Position numbers and translations under genes: made by a program. Shown one piece after another: positions 8,405 to 16,495 of a DNA stretch of 64,000 nucleotides. Location of the stretch: assembly GCA_951812755.1 (NCBI GenBank), contig OX638329.1, positions 5,729,563 to 5,793,562 of the forward strand. Reading direction: 5' to 3'. Numbering within the stretch: the first letter of the stretch is position 1; each line of letters begins with the position of its first letter. Origin of the DNA: an uncultured Latescibacterota bacterium. GTDB lineage: Bacteria > Latescibacterota > UBA2968. The notes under the pieces are model-generated. The model was not told the origin of the DNA. It saw only the letters and a program-made list of their open reading frames with translations, and ran no database searches.

Positions 8405-8443
8405 AAAAAAACCCGCTGAAGCATCTTCAGCGGGTTCGTTTTT
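8405..8443. terminator. Bidirectional intrinsic terminator
   Basis: AACCCGCTGAAG, a 3-nt loop and CTTCAGCGGGTT form a 12-bp stem, with an A run on the left and CGTTTTT on the right. It can stop transcription in both directions between the VOC gene and the small ORF at 8471. Confidence 0.8.
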
Positions 8444-8470
8444 GCAAGACTATTATGTACTGTAAGTCTA

Positions 8471-8650
8471 TCATCTCATTTTGAACCCGCCAATAATATT
8501 TTTGTCATTACCCGTGAAAACCGCGAGATTCGATCCACCATCCGGGCACACATGGCCAGTAGCACGGATAAATGACATCTGCCCGGTTGCACTGATAGCG
8601 CAGTTATCCATCATCTGTTGGGTATTATTCTGGTGGGTTACAAAAATCAT
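8471..8650 (-). CDS. Small hypothetical protein, possibly truncated
   Basis: A possible 59-residue protein starting MIFVTHQNN and containing ATGHVCPDGGSN. The frame stays open upstream into MITE A2, whose end lies 15 bp before this ATG. It is followed by an intrinsic terminator, as a real gene would be. I recognise no family. It may be a remnant of a longer gene cut by the element, or a spurious ORF. Confidence 0.3.
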   Translation of the reverse strand: MIFVTHQNNTQQMMDNCAISATGQMSFIRATGHVCPDGGSNLAVFTGNDKNIIGGFKMR

Positions 8651-8664
8651 ATTAATCTCACTAT

Positions 8665-8847
8665 ACGCGATGTGTGACTTTAAAAATAAATACGCTATAC
8701 ACCCTGTCATGCTGAGGAAGCCGCTAGGCTGACGAAGCATCTGTTACTCATGCACACTGTTGAGGCAGCAGATTCTTCGACTCCGCTGCGCTCCGCTCAG
8801 AATGACAGTGCTCTTATGACCTCTAATCTTGAAGTCACACATGACGT
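8665..8847. mobile_element. MITE-like element, family A copy 2 (183 bp)
   Basis: Ends ACGCGATGTGTGACTT and AAGTCACACATGACGT; flanking direct repeat CTCACTAT (8657-8664 and 8848-8855). Almost identical over its length to copy 1 at 3508-3690 but in a different target. This is strong evidence for movement rather than segmental duplication. Confidence 0.88.
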
Positions 8848-8978
8848 CTCACTATATCTGCGAATAAAACTGAACGGGCAGAAGATATATCGGGGATACA
8901 GTAAAGTCAAGCGGGTTTTTTGTGTTGGAAATGGATATAATCTTCAGCGCAAAAAGTATCAGTCCAACAAGAGTATAA

Positions 8979-9245
8979 CTACCTCTCCATGAGTTCAAAC
9001 GACAACTTTGGACGGTAACCAAGTGCCTCCAGCATGGACCGTGCATCTTCCCATGTCAAGCCAAAGGCCGCAACATCTGAAACACCCAACTTCGCGACAA
9101 TATCGCGAATCAGCGGTAAATCTCTATCCTCAAACTCACCTTCCATCATCGCATCTTCAGCCCAGGACACAAGTGACTCAAGCGAAAGTTGTCCGTTGAG
9201 ATAAAGTTTTAAGCGATCAGCCAAAACATCTCGCGTAATGATCAT
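8979..9245 (-). CDS. Small conserved hypothetical protein
   Basis: 88 residues, mostly helical, with LYLNGQLSLESLVSWAEDA and a C-terminal FGLTWEDARSMLEALGY. The pattern (helix, LVxWAE, then FGLTWED) is one I associate with small uncharacterised bacterial proteins, often near toxin-antitoxin-like genes, but I cannot assign a function. The ATG at 9245 follows AAAGGAT. No partner gene lies beside it here. Confidence 0.65.
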   Translation of the reverse strand: MIITRDVLADRLKLYLNGQLSLESLVSWAEDAMMEGEFEDRDLPLIRDIVAKLGVSDVAAFGLTWEDARSMLEALGYRPKLSFELMER

Positions 9246-9323
9246 GACTTATCCTTTACCTGTTGATGCCCTGTATCCTCTGGAAATATGGTACGGTATA
9301 GCAAGCCGAAAGTCAAAGCCTAC

Positions 9324-9478
9324 TAATGCATCGTGGCGTAAGTCCTGCCCCATATAGACATGAACAGCAAAACCTTCTGGATTACTGGCGTTGTGCTTGC
9401 GCGTGGCGGCTAAAACCATGCCGCAATGACAATCGCAAGTAAGATTGATATGCTCAATCTTTTTGCCGCGATAAACTA
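9324..9478. mobile_element. MITE-like element, family B copy 1 (155 bp)
   Basis: The left end TAATGCATCGTGGC and the right end GCCGCGATAAACTA are near-perfect inverted repeats. The interior has CATATAGACATGAACAGCAA and a REP-like palindrome enlarged by about 21 bp relative to copies 2 and 3. It ends 1 bp before the stop codon of the DUF3047 gene (9480-9482). Confidence 0.75.
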
Positions 9479-9479
9479 A

Positions 9480-10265
9480 TTAGCCGGGAGGCTTCCGATG
9501 AAAAATGAGATCCGCAAACGCGCCCGTCACCTTACTACCCGTATTATCCGAGTCAGACATGAGATACACGCGCACAATCTCTGCGGGTTCTTCATCGGGA
9601 TAAAAGCGCTTGAAATCCCTGTAAAAATTGCGCGACTCCCCGACCCATTGGTTCACATTTTGATCCCCGCTCTCGGCAACAATGCGGTACCACTTAAACT
9701 TGAAAAATCCCAGAACAGACGTCACCTGTGTCAGCGAGGTCTCTTCGGGTATAGTCCGCGTCCAGAGATAGGCAATCTCCCGCAACTTTCCTTTGGTATT
9801 GAGAACAGAAATACCGATCTTCGCTGCAAAATCATCGCCCGATTTCTGAATCTTGCCTTTGTGATCTGCCGTATCACTATCATCAATCGTATTGCTGACC
9901 CGCCAGCGCCAGGAGATATGCTGATACTCAGTCGCAGATATGAGACCATGCTGCCCCTGCGCCTGTTTGAGGACATCCTTCCCAAATCCCCTGGGCGGGC
10001 GGTCACACCGCCTGATCCAATCCTCACTGCGATCAACAGCCAACGCCGTGCCATTCTTCGTCGGCACCTGCCAGAAAAGCGCAGCCGCATGATCGCTGCG
10101 AATCGCGAACACCCCATCTCGATGTTGTCCCGTAACATTCTCGTCGCAATCGTCCCAATCTCGCCGCAGCCAATCGCCCCCCATATCCACGGCAACGCGA
10201 TCCTGCGCTTGCACAACACCTGAAAAAACAAAAAAGCCTACAATCAAAAAAATATTGCGAATCAT
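9480..10265 (-). CDS. DUF3047-family exported protein
   Basis: 261 residues with a signal peptide (MIRNIFLIVGFFVFSGVVQA). The body matches the DUF3047 pattern: WRWRVSN, then DDFAAKIGISVL and LWTRTIPEETSL, ending DSDNTGSKVTGAFADLIF, which resembles a carbohydrate-binding jelly-roll. Function is unknown. The frame is open upstream, but the ATG at 10263-10265 is chosen for its signal peptide and SD AGGTGG. MITE B1 directly follows the stop. Confidence 0.75.
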   Translation of the reverse strand: MIRNIFLIVGFFVFSGVVQAQDRVAVDMGGDWLRRDWDDCDENVTGQHRDGVFAIRSDHAAALFWQVPTKNGTALAVDRSEDWIRRCDRPPRGFGKDVLKQAQGQHGLISATEYQHISWRWRVSNTIDDSDTADHKGKIQKSGDDFAAKIGISVLNTKGKLREIAYLWTRTIPEETSLTQVTSVLGFFKFKWYRIVAESGDQNVNQWVGESRNFYRDFKRFYPDEEPAEIVRVYLMSDSDNTGSKVTGAFADLIFHRKPPG

Positions 10266-10412
10266 ATCCACCTTTTGTTGAAATGTTGAAAGCCGATTAG
10301 AACCGCTCTTTAAGTGTGGATCAAATTCACACCTGTTGCGAAAACACCACATGCAAGCGCGGTTTTAACTGGGATTGTATTCAGTATAGGAACAAATGCA
10401 ATTTTTATGCCT

Positions 10413-10447
10413 AAAAAAAAGCGCGACGGGAAAAAACCCGCCGCGCT
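10413..10447 (-). terminator. Intrinsic terminator after the Spy-like gene
   Basis: On the minus strand AAGCGCGGCGGG, a TTTTTT loop and CCCGTCGCGCTT form a 12-bp stem with one mismatch, followed by eight T. It probably ends the sigma/anti-sigma/Spy operon. MITE B2 (10495-10628) now lies between the last stop codon and this terminator. Confidence 0.75.
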
Positions 10448-10494
10448 TATGCGTTCAAATGATAAACTAAAAACTGGATTACTACTTTATGCAC

Positions 10495-10628
10495 TACTGC
10501 ATCGTGGCGTAAGTCTTGCGACATATAGAAGTGAACATCAAAACCTTCTGGATTGCGGCTTAAACCATGCCGCAATGACAACCGCAAGTCAAATTGATAT
10601 GACCAGTTTCTTTTGCCGAGATGCACTA
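10495..10628. mobile_element. MITE-like element, family B copy 2 (134 bp)
   Basis: Ends TACTGCATCGTGGC and GCCGAGATGCACTA. The interior matches copies 1 and 3, with a REP-like palindrome ATTGCGGC..GCCGCAAT. Its last three bases form the stop codon (TAG on the minus strand) of the gene at 10626-11324. Confidence 0.75.
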
Positions 10629-11324
10629 CATCTCTGATGACTCTTCACTGTGATGTTCAGACTTCTCTTGCATCTCGGACTTCTCCTCCGTCTCAGATTC
10701 CTTTTTCATCTGATCGCGATCTCCACCTCGGCGACCGCGAAACCAGCCGCGTCCTCTGAACCGCGGACCATCATCATCTCTTAAGCTCGGACCACCGCGA
10801 CCCCTGAACCCAGGTCCCCCGCGACCTCTGAAACCCGGACCCCCACGACCTCTAAATCGGGGACCATCGCCATCTCTGAACCCGGGACCCCCGCGACCGC
10901 GAAACCCCATGCGACCACCTCGTCGCATCTCACCGAGTTTCTCCTTTTGTTCGGCGGTCAGCAAATTTTTAACATCCATACTGTGCTGAATCTCGCGCGC
11001 CATAATCTTACCCTGCGCCGCCGTCACCGCATCGACCTTAGCCTGAATATCCGAAGCCGATGGATTGTCCTGCCTCCGAATCTCACCCAAATCGATCCGT
11101 GCCTTTTGATGCGCCGCGCGCAAATCAATCATCGCTTTCTGATGGGCAGAACGGAGACTATTCATCTTCTCCTTCTGCTCATCCGTCAGTTCCAGCGCCG
11201 CCATACCACCGCGCATACCGCGGCGTTTGGCCCTCTGGGCGTCTGCATGTTTCACAAAAGCGACACTTCCAATAACGCCAATCACAAAAACACCGATAAC
11301 TGCGTAGATAATTTTGCGTTTCAT
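10626..11324 (-). CDS. Spy/CpxP-like periplasmic protein with Arg-Gly-rich tail
   Basis: 232 residues: a signal peptide or anchor (1-29), then a helical Spy/CpxP-like region with two LTxEQK motifs (LTDEQKEKMNSL and LTAEQKEKLGEM), then about 60 residues of RGRGGPGF repeats, then an acidic/Glu-Ser tail. Spy-family proteins are periplasmic chaperones or metal/stress sensors. The RGG-rich segment is unusual for the family. SD GAGGAG precedes the ATG. It is the last gene of the ECF sigma operon, so it is probably a sigma target. The stop comes from MITE B2. Confidence 0.7.
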   Translation of the reverse strand: MKRKIIYAVIGVFVIGVIGSVAFVKHADAQRAKRRGMRGGMAALELTDEQKEKMNSLRSAHQKAMIDLRAAHQKARIDLGEIRRQDNPSASDIQAKVDAVTAAQGKIMAREIQHSMDVKNLLTAEQKEKLGEMRRGGRMGFRGRGGPGFRDGDGPRFRGRGGPGFRGRGGPGFRGRGGPSLRDDDGPRFRGRGWFRGRRGGDRDQMKKESETEEKSEMQEKSEHHSEESSEM

Positions 11325-11439
11325 GATACCAACTCCTCATAGTTAAACAGCAGTTTCCAGGCATGCTGCCTGTGGTAAAAATCGAACAACCCTCGGCTGT
11401 GCTCAGGCCGGCGTCTGCTCACAACGCGAAAGTCGCGAA

Positions 11440-11877
11440 TCATGGCCCTCGGCGGGAACCGGGTGGACGGTCTCCCGGGGGACCTCGGCGGCCGCCACCT
11501 CGGCCGCGGAATCCTTGACGTTTGTTTCTTTCCTCAAATTTTGCAAACTGCTCAGGCGTGAGAATCGTCTTCAACTTCTCGCGCAACTTTTGCTCCTGCG
11601 ACCGCATATCTTCGCCAATTTGCCGGCGCATCGTATCAATCTCGCGCCGGTGTTCCTGAAATGCAGCCCGCACAGCTTTTTTTTGCTCGTCCGACAAAGT
11701 GAGATCATGACCCATTCGCTCAATCATGCGATTGTAGTCATAAGGACGCCCACGCGTGCCAGATGAACCGGGTGAGCGTAAAAACTTGCGCTCGACAATA
11801 GTACCACACACCAGCCCAAGGGCAAAAATACCCATAAAGAAAAGAATAGCTTGTGTGCGAGGTGAAAAAGAAATCAT
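11440..11877 (-). CDS. Membrane-anchored Spy/CpxP-like protein
   Basis: 145 residues: one N-terminal transmembrane helix (about 9-28), then a helical hairpin with LTLSDEQKKAVRAAF and LTPEQFAKFEE motifs, as in heavy-metal or envelope-stress sensor proteins of the Spy/CnrX type. The tail is RGRGGGRRGPPGDRPPG, echoing the RGG tract of the next gene. SD AAAGGA. It lies 22 bp after the anti-sigma gene and is likely to act with it in envelope stress sensing (inference from context). Confidence 0.7.
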   Translation of the reverse strand: MISFSPRTQAILFFMGIFALGLVCGTIVERKFLRSPGSSGTRGRPYDYNRMIERMGHDLTLSDEQKKAVRAAFQEHRREIDTMRRQIGEDMRSQEQKLREKLKTILTPEQFAKFEERNKRQGFRGRGGGRRGPPGDRPPGSRRGP

Positions 11878-11898
11878 GACAAGTCCTTTTGCAGTCGT

Positions 11899-12297
11899 TT
11901 ACTCGGGATAGATAATCAGGCTATCGGGTTGCACCTCTGACAGCACCATCTCGGTTTGCGAATCAAAATAATCCGACACCGTATTTGCCTCAGTACTGCC
12001 ATTATCTATCAGCACCATAAAAATAACAGCAGCGGCAGCGGCCAAAGGCACGAGGCGTTTCCCCGCCCAGACCAGACTATTCCAGATACTCTCTTCCTGA
12101 ATCTGTGCCTGAATACCATCCCACAACCCCGGCGAAGGCCCCAGCGGACGCTGACTCAGGCGTCTCTGCACATGGCGAAGCAAATCGTATTCCGCGCGAA
12201 ACTCAGCATCTTCTGCTATCCGCGCTTCAATTTCGCGCGCGTGCTCCGCAGACAAATTACCGTCAACATAGAGCAACAATTTATCGCGATCAGTCAT
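11899..12297 (-). CDS. Anti-sigma factor (membrane-bound)
   Basis: 132 residues from MTDRDKLLLYVDGNLS. The N-terminal cytoplasmic helical domain resembles anti-sigma domains (LYVDGNLSAEHAREIEARI) but lacks the HxxxCxxC zinc motif. A transmembrane helix follows (about 87-103, LVPLAAAAAVIFMVLI), with a short external tail. The start ATG overlaps the sigma stop as ATGA at 12294-12297, so translation is coupled. It should hold the sigma factor at the membrane until a signal arrives. Confidence 0.78.
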   Translation of the reverse strand: MTDRDKLLLYVDGNLSAEHAREIEARIAEDAEFRAEYDLLRHVQRRLSQRPLGPSPGLWDGIQAQIQEESIWNSLVWAGKRLVPLAAAAAVIFMVLIDNGSTEANTVSDYFDSQTEMVLSEVQPDSLIIYPE

Positions 12298-12887
12298 ATT
12301 TCCTCCCCTTGCCATTCGCGGTACAGCGGCATAAGCAAATCGCGTAAACGCGCCCGTGCCCGCGAAAGCCTCGATTTAACAGTACCGACAGAAACATCTA
12401 AAACATCGGCAATTTCTTCTTGAGAAAGATCCTCTATATCTTTCAGAATCACCACCGCGCGATGATCGGGCGACAGGTGATCAAGCACCTTCTGAATCTC
12501 CTCGCGCAAACCAATGCGCTCAATATCATTTTGCGGCTCATCCGTACCCAAAAACCGATCCAGTGCCATATCGCTCGCCTCTTGCATCCCCTCAATAGAA
12601 ACACGATCGGGCCGTCGTTGCTCGCGCTGGGCAAACGTGAGACAAACATTGGTGGTAATGCGATACAAATACGTGTAAAAACTCGACCGCCCCTCAAACT
12701 TTCCCAGTGCTCTATACACTCTAATAAACGCCTCTTGCGCTGCATCCTGTGCCATTTCGCTATCGCCGAGAATCGAACACGCCAGACCGTAAATTCGGTC
12801 TTCATAACGTTCAACCAGATGGCGGAAAGCCTGCACATCGCCCTTTTGGCATTGACGAATCAGATCTCGTTCATCAAAATCAGCCAC
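12294..12887 (-). CDS. ECF RNA polymerase sigma factor (RpoE-like)
   Basis: 197 residues with sigma region 2 (about 20-90, including DAAQEAFIRVYRALGKFEGRS) and region 4 (about 130-185, YREW end; LSQEEIADVLDVSVGTVKSRL). It directs RNA polymerase to stress promoters. The GTG start at 12885-12887 follows AGGAAAAAG. First gene of an operon with its anti-sigma factor and two Spy-like proteins. Confidence 0.9.
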   Translation of the reverse strand: MADFDERDLIRQCQKGDVQAFRHLVERYEDRIYGLACSILGDSEMAQDAAQEAFIRVYRALGKFEGRSSFYTYLYRITTNVCLTFAQREQRRPDRVSIEGMQEASDMALDRFLGTDEPQNDIERIGLREEIQKVLDHLSPDHRAVVILKDIEDLSQEEIADVLDVSVGTVKSRLSRARARLRDLLMPLYREWQGEEI

Positions 12888-13013
12888 GTTATCTTTTTCC
12901 TATAGCAGCCATCCATTGTAGGGTATGACTACGCCATGCTACGCGTGCGTCTGTGCGTCTATCCGTTTCGCAGGATTAGACCACGAGATCAATTCTCGCG
13001 TTCCCTATAAAAC

Positions 13014-13045
13014 AAAAAAATGGACATCGCATTCAGGGATGTCCA
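13014..13045 (-). terminator. Intrinsic terminator after ilvB
   Basis: TGGACATC, a 9-nt loop and GATGTCCA form an 8-bp perfect stem; on the minus strand it is followed by seven T. It lies about 105 bp past the ilvB stop, before the sigma operon. A GGGCGACC..GGTCGCCCCTACA repeat unit (about 13065-13090) lies between. Confidence 0.8.
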
Positions 13046-13149
13046 GGGTTGGCGGGATCGAGATGGGCGACCACGAGGGTCGCCCCTACATTATGATTTT
13101 CCATCTGCGTCCATCTGCGGATCGCCTTTGGGACGATTGGGCTAACCAT

Positions 13150-14916
13150 TTACTCCGTAATAATATCGGCAAACGTCATACCCGAGGGAATCATGGGCAG
13201 CACATGCTCTTGATACGGCACAACCACATCGAGCAAATAGGGACCATTAGAAGAAATCATGCGATCAATAGCCGGCACGAGATCCTCCTTGCGTTCCGCC
13301 CGTTCAGCAGGCACGCGAAAACCCTTTGCTATCGTCACATAATCGGGAAAAATGGCATGACTCGGCGGAATATTCATATCTTCATGCGCCTGCGCCGCTT
13401 CCGGATCACCAATAAATGTATGCCCGCGATTGCTCTTGTAAAAACGATCCTCCCACTGCACCACCATGCCCAGATGCTGATTGTTGAGAATCATAGTCTT
13501 AACGGGAATTTTCTCCGCATGAAGCGTCGCCAACTCCTGCACATTCATCGCAAAACTGCCATCGCCATCAATATCAATAACGAGCGCATCGGGAAACGCC
13601 AATTGCGCCCCCAGCGCAGCGGGCAAACCAAAACCCATCGCCCCCAGACCACCCGACGTGAGCCAACGGCGCGGCTCATCAAAAGGATAAAATTGCGCCG
13701 CCCACATCTGGTGTTGCCCCACCCCTGTGGATATAATAGCCTTCCCCTGCGTCATCTTATAGAGCATCTCAATCGCATACTGAGGCAAAATAACATCATC
13801 GACATCCTTGTAATTGAAGGGATATTTCTCGCGCCACGTTTCAATATCGTCACACCAGACCCGATAATCACCCGGCACAACAACACTGTTTAGCTCTTGC
13901 AGGGCATATTTGATATCGCTCACAATCGGCAAATGGGCGACCTTATTTTTATTAATCTCAGAAGGATCAATATCGATATGCACAATGCGACCGTGTTTGC
14001 AAAACTCTTCGAGCTTGCCCGTCACCCGATCATCAAAACGCACCCCAAAAGCCAGCAACAAATCGGCGTGATTGATCGCGTAATTGGCGTAAACCGACCC
14101 GTGCATCCCCAGCATTTGCAAAGATTGGGGATCTGTTTGCGGAAAAACACCCAGCCCCATCAGTGTCTGCGCCACGGGAATATGTGTTTTTTTGGCAAAC
14201 TCTCGAAGCTCTTCCGACGCATCCGCAGTCACAATCCCCCCACCGGCATAAATAAGCGGGCGTTTGGATTCTAAAATCGCCTGGGCAACCTCTTGAATTT
14301 GCGCGCGGCTGGCGTGCATATGATTGGGGGTATAGCTGCGAATGGAAACCGTCTCTGGAAAATCGGGCACGCATGCACTTTGCTGCACATTTTTGGGAAT
14401 ATCGATCAGCACAGGACCGGGCCGCCCAGACGAGGCAACGTAAAACGCCTCTTTGACAACGCGGGGAATATCTTCAATGCGATCTACGAGATAATTGTGC
14501 TTGGTAATCTGTCGCGTAACCTCAATAATCGGGGTCTCTTGAAATGCATCGCGGCCAATAACAGCAGTGGGGACCTGACCCGTAATAGCAACAAGCGGCA
14601 CAGAGTCCATTTTGGCATCTGCCAGCCCCGTGACCAGATTGGTAGCACCCGGCCCAGAAGTTGCCATACACACGCCGACTTTGCCCGAGGCTTTGGCATA
14701 TCCCTCAGCCGCAAAAATTTCGCCCTGTTCGTGCCGGCACAACACAACCTGGATATTAGAGCGCGTGAGGGACTGGTGCATTTCCATACTGGCCCCTCCG
14801 GGATAGCCAAACAGAACTTCGACCCCCTCGCGGATGAGACATTCAACCAGAATATCGGCACCTCTCATTTCGCCAGAGGTGGAGCCAGATGCCGGAATCT
14901 GGGATTTGCTCGCCAT
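13150..14916 (-). CDS. ilvB: Acetolactate synthase, large (catalytic) subunit
   Basis: 588 residues. It condenses two pyruvates, or pyruvate with 2-oxobutyrate, as the first common step of Val/Leu/Ile synthesis. The ThDP-activating Glu is in the region [10 protein letters not shown] with [14 protein letters not shown]-binding region and the ThDP/Mg site [12 protein letters not shown] are present. The ATG at 14914-14916 follows AAGGAG; the frame extends 10 codons upstream without an SD. No regulatory subunit gene (ilvN) follows: a terminator and the sigma operon come next, so ilvN must be elsewhere or absent. Confidence 0.93.
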   Translation of the reverse strand: MASKSQIPASGSTSGEMRGADILVECLIREGVEVLFGYPGGASMEMHQSLTRSNIQVVLCRHEQGEIFAAEGYAKASGKVGVCMATSGPGATNLVTGLADAKMDSVPLVAITGQVPTAVIGRDAFQETPIIEVTRQITKHNYLVDRIEDIPRVVKEAFYVASSGRPGPVLIDIPKNVQQSACVPDFPETVSIRSYTPNHMHASRAQIQEVAQAILESKRPLIYAGGGIVTADASEELREFAKKTHIPVAQTLMGLGVFPQTDPQSLQMLGMHGSVYANYAINHADLLLAFGVRFDDRVTGKLEEFCKHGRIVHIDIDPSEINKNKVAHLPIVSDIKYALQELNSVVVPGDYRVWCDDIETWREKYPFNYKDVDDVILPQYAIEMLYKMTQGKAIISTGVGQHQMWAAQFYPFDEPRRWLTSGGLGAMGFGLPAALGAQLAFPDALVIDIDGDGSFAMNVQELATLHAEKIPVKTMILNNQHLGMVVQWEDRFYKSNRGHTFIGDPEAAQAHEDMNIPPSHAIFPDYVTIAKGFRVPAERAERKEDLVPAIDRMISSNGPYLLDVVVPYQEHVLPMIPSGMTFADIITE

Positions 14917-14970
14917 TGCAAAAATCTCCTTGAGATCGGAGCACACCTGCGCGTGCGTCCTTTATCAGAC

Positions 14971-15005
14971 AAAAAAAAACCGCCATTGCATTGTAGCGAT
15001 GACGG
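14971..15005 (-). terminator. Attenuator terminator in the ilvB leader
   Basis: On the minus strand CCGTCATCGC, a TACAAT loop and GCAATGGCGG form a 10-bp stem (two G-U pairs), followed by nine T. It lies between the Val/Leu leader peptide and ilvB, exactly where an attenuator is expected. Confidence 0.88.
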
Positions 15006-15039
15006 GATTAAAATGTTTTTGCGATACAAAATCCCACCA

Positions 15040-15120
15040 TCACATAGGTACAAGTACTACAACACGGCCTACAACAGCCGTTGTAATTGCAATGTGGGAT
15101 GTGGTGATCTGATGTGTCAT
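15040..15120 (-). CDS. Val/Leu-rich leader peptide of the ilvB attenuator
   Basis: 26 codons (ATG 15118-15120, TGA 15040-15042). The second half reads AVVGRVVVLVPM: six Val and one Leu codon in ten, after three Ile codons upstream. It closely parallels the Val-rich IvbL leader of E. coli ilvB, although the rest of the sequence differs. TACAACGGCTGTTGTA in the coding region is a perfect hairpin that could act as the alternate (1:2) stem. A sigma-70 promoter lies just upstream. Stalling at Val/Leu codons should permit ilvB transcription. Confidence 0.85.
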   Translation of the reverse strand: MTHQITTSHIAITTAVVGRVVVLVPM

Positions 15121-15150
15121 AACTCTGTGCTCTCTTTCAGTTAGGAAAAG

Positions 15151-15179
15151 AAGATACAGGCTTAGTCCTGTTCTGTCAA
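15151..15179 (-). promoter_or_regulatory. Sigma-70 promoter of the ilvB leader
   Basis: On the minus strand TTGACA (15179-15174), a 17-bp spacer and TATCTT (15156-15151). Transcription should start near 15144, about 25 nt before the leader peptide ATG. Confidence 0.8.
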
Positions 15180-15201
15180 GAAAACTCGCTTCCTGCACCT
15201 C

Positions 15202-15972
15202 TCACCCATCCTTCTCACCCATCATATTAATCTGATCTCGAAGCTCGGCAGCGCGTTCAAACTCTTCGTTGTCAATCGCTTCGAGCAATTCTTTCTTCAG
15301 GCGTTCAGATTCCGTGAGGGGGCGCTGTTGCTCGAGTTCGTCGAGCAATTCGTACAGAGATTCGACAGAGCGTTTTTTTTCAACGTCAAATTCTTCTGCA
15401 TCTACCTCTTCCAGATTTTCGATCTTGTCGAGCACATCTCGAATAATTTGGATGCCCTTCGTAAAATCGTTTTCTTGCGATGCAATCATCACGCGCGCAA
15501 TCGCGTGGATTCGCAAAACATAAGGCCACCATTTTTCGAGATTGAGACGATCATCTTCCGCGGCAGCGTATTGGTTGACAAAACGAAATAGCTCCATATT
15601 GCGCTGTGTATCGCGAATAACGCGGTCATAGTCTCGTATTTGGAGCAAAAAAACGTATCGCTCGTAGAGCAGTCGGCTCTCATCAAACAGTTCACGACAG
15701 TGCGCCTTTTTCAGTGAAAAACCATCGGATGTACCGTGTTCTTTAATAAAACGACGCAACCTACCGGTAAAATGATCCAGAACAAACGCGCTATTATGCG
15801 GTCTGCGCCCATCGGGACGCCCGTCGAGTTCCATCTGTAGAATGCCTTGAAATGGACCTTGATCTATGCGCACCTGGATTTTTTCAACGCCTTTGGACGA
15901 GAAAATTTTGCGAATGCTGTTTTTTGGGTCATACGGCCAGTGGTTCAGCAAAGGGCCAATATCTTCGGTCAT
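15202..15972 (-). CDS. UVR (UvrB/UvrC) motif protein
   Basis: 256 residues from MTEDIGPLLNHWPYDP. The C-terminal end has a UvrB/UvrC interaction motif (LKKELLEAIDNEEFERAAEL RDQI, about 228-251) that in UvrB, UvrC, ClpC-partner McsA and similar proteins mediates protein contacts. The rest is largely helical and not recognised. The ATG at 15970-15972 is chosen for its SD AGGGGGAG; the frame stays open 29 codons upstream. A role in DNA repair or proteolysis adaptor function is possible but not shown. Confidence 0.7.
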   Translation of the reverse strand: MTEDIGPLLNHWPYDPKNSIRKIFSSKGVEKIQVRIDQGPFQGILQMELDGRPDGRRPHNSAFVLDHFTGRLRRFIKEHGTSDGFSLKKAHCRELFDESRLLYERYVFLLQIRDYDRVIRDTQRNMELFRFVNQYAAAEDDRLNLEKWWPYVLRIHAIARVMIASQENDFTKGIQIIRDVLDKIENLEEVDAEEFDVEKKRSVESLYELLDELEQQRPLTESERLKKELLEAIDNEEFERAAELRDQINMMGEKDG

Positions 15973-16151
15973 GGCAACTCCCCCTGCGCGTGTGTGTGAC
16001 ACATCCCTTGAAATGCTGACGTCGGCATGCTCGGCAAAATACCCAAACCTATCGCGCAATAGTTTTCAATCTAATTGCATTTAAGAGCAGACGCAAGTAT
16101 CATGTGATTACTCCCAATGCTAAAGCTCTCTGCGAGTGGGCTTCGTGGCGG

Positions 16152-16394
16152 TCAAGCCGCCTGACTTTGTAATCCCAAAGTCAATATGTTTATAGCGGCG
16201 TTGTGGTCTCTGTCTGTTTTATAGCCACATTGTTTGCAATGATGCACACGCTGAGAAAGTTTTTTCTTTTCCCATGCATGCTTTCTGGCGCAGAGGAGTT
16301 GATTGTAGAGAATGCGACATTCGTCAATGTGTGACAGTAAGATATTCTCTTGTTTTTTCGTTGGTCGCAATCTGTACTTGAATGACTTAACCAT
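16152..16394 (-). pseudogene. TnpB (IS200/IS605 OrfB) remnant with large in-frame internal deletion
   Basis: 80 codons joining the N terminus of TnpB (MVKSFKYRLRPTKKQ, then YNQLLCARKHAWEKKK) to its C-terminal zinc-ribbon/RuvC-III end (RVHHCKQCGYKTDRDHNAAI then NILTLGL). Intact TnpB is about 400 residues, so some 300 residues with most of the RuvC nuclease are gone but the frame is kept. A near-perfect promoter lies upstream and the hairpin GGCGG-TCAAG-CCGCC (16147-16161) overlaps the stop, as in the right end where reRNA/omega-RNA is encoded. It may be a dead remnant, a non-autonomous element or a small DNA/RNA-binding protein. Confidence 0.8.
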
Positions 16395-16400
16395 ACGTAA

Positions 16401-16429
16401 AATATATACTTATGCGCGGTTTTTGTCAA
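16401..16429 (-). promoter_or_regulatory. Promoter of the tnpB remnant
   Basis: On the minus strand TTGACA (16429-16424), a 17-bp spacer and TATATT (16406-16401): close to the sigma-70 consensus, 7 bp before the ATG, so any transcript from it would be nearly leaderless. Confidence 0.7.
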
Positions 16430-16495
16430 CCAAAAAGAGGGGATTGTCTGGTTGATTCACCGCCTTTAACGTCTCACCTATAAATAAGGAAAAAA

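Noticed and set aside
15001-15120. ilvB leader as a riboswitch
   Set aside because: A Val/Leu-rich ORF followed by a terminator explains the region; I see no known riboswitch core.
16152-16394. Complete small transposase or active TnpB nuclease
   Set aside because: Only the N-terminal and zinc-ribbon ends remain; most of the RuvC core is missing, so guided cleavage activity is not expected.
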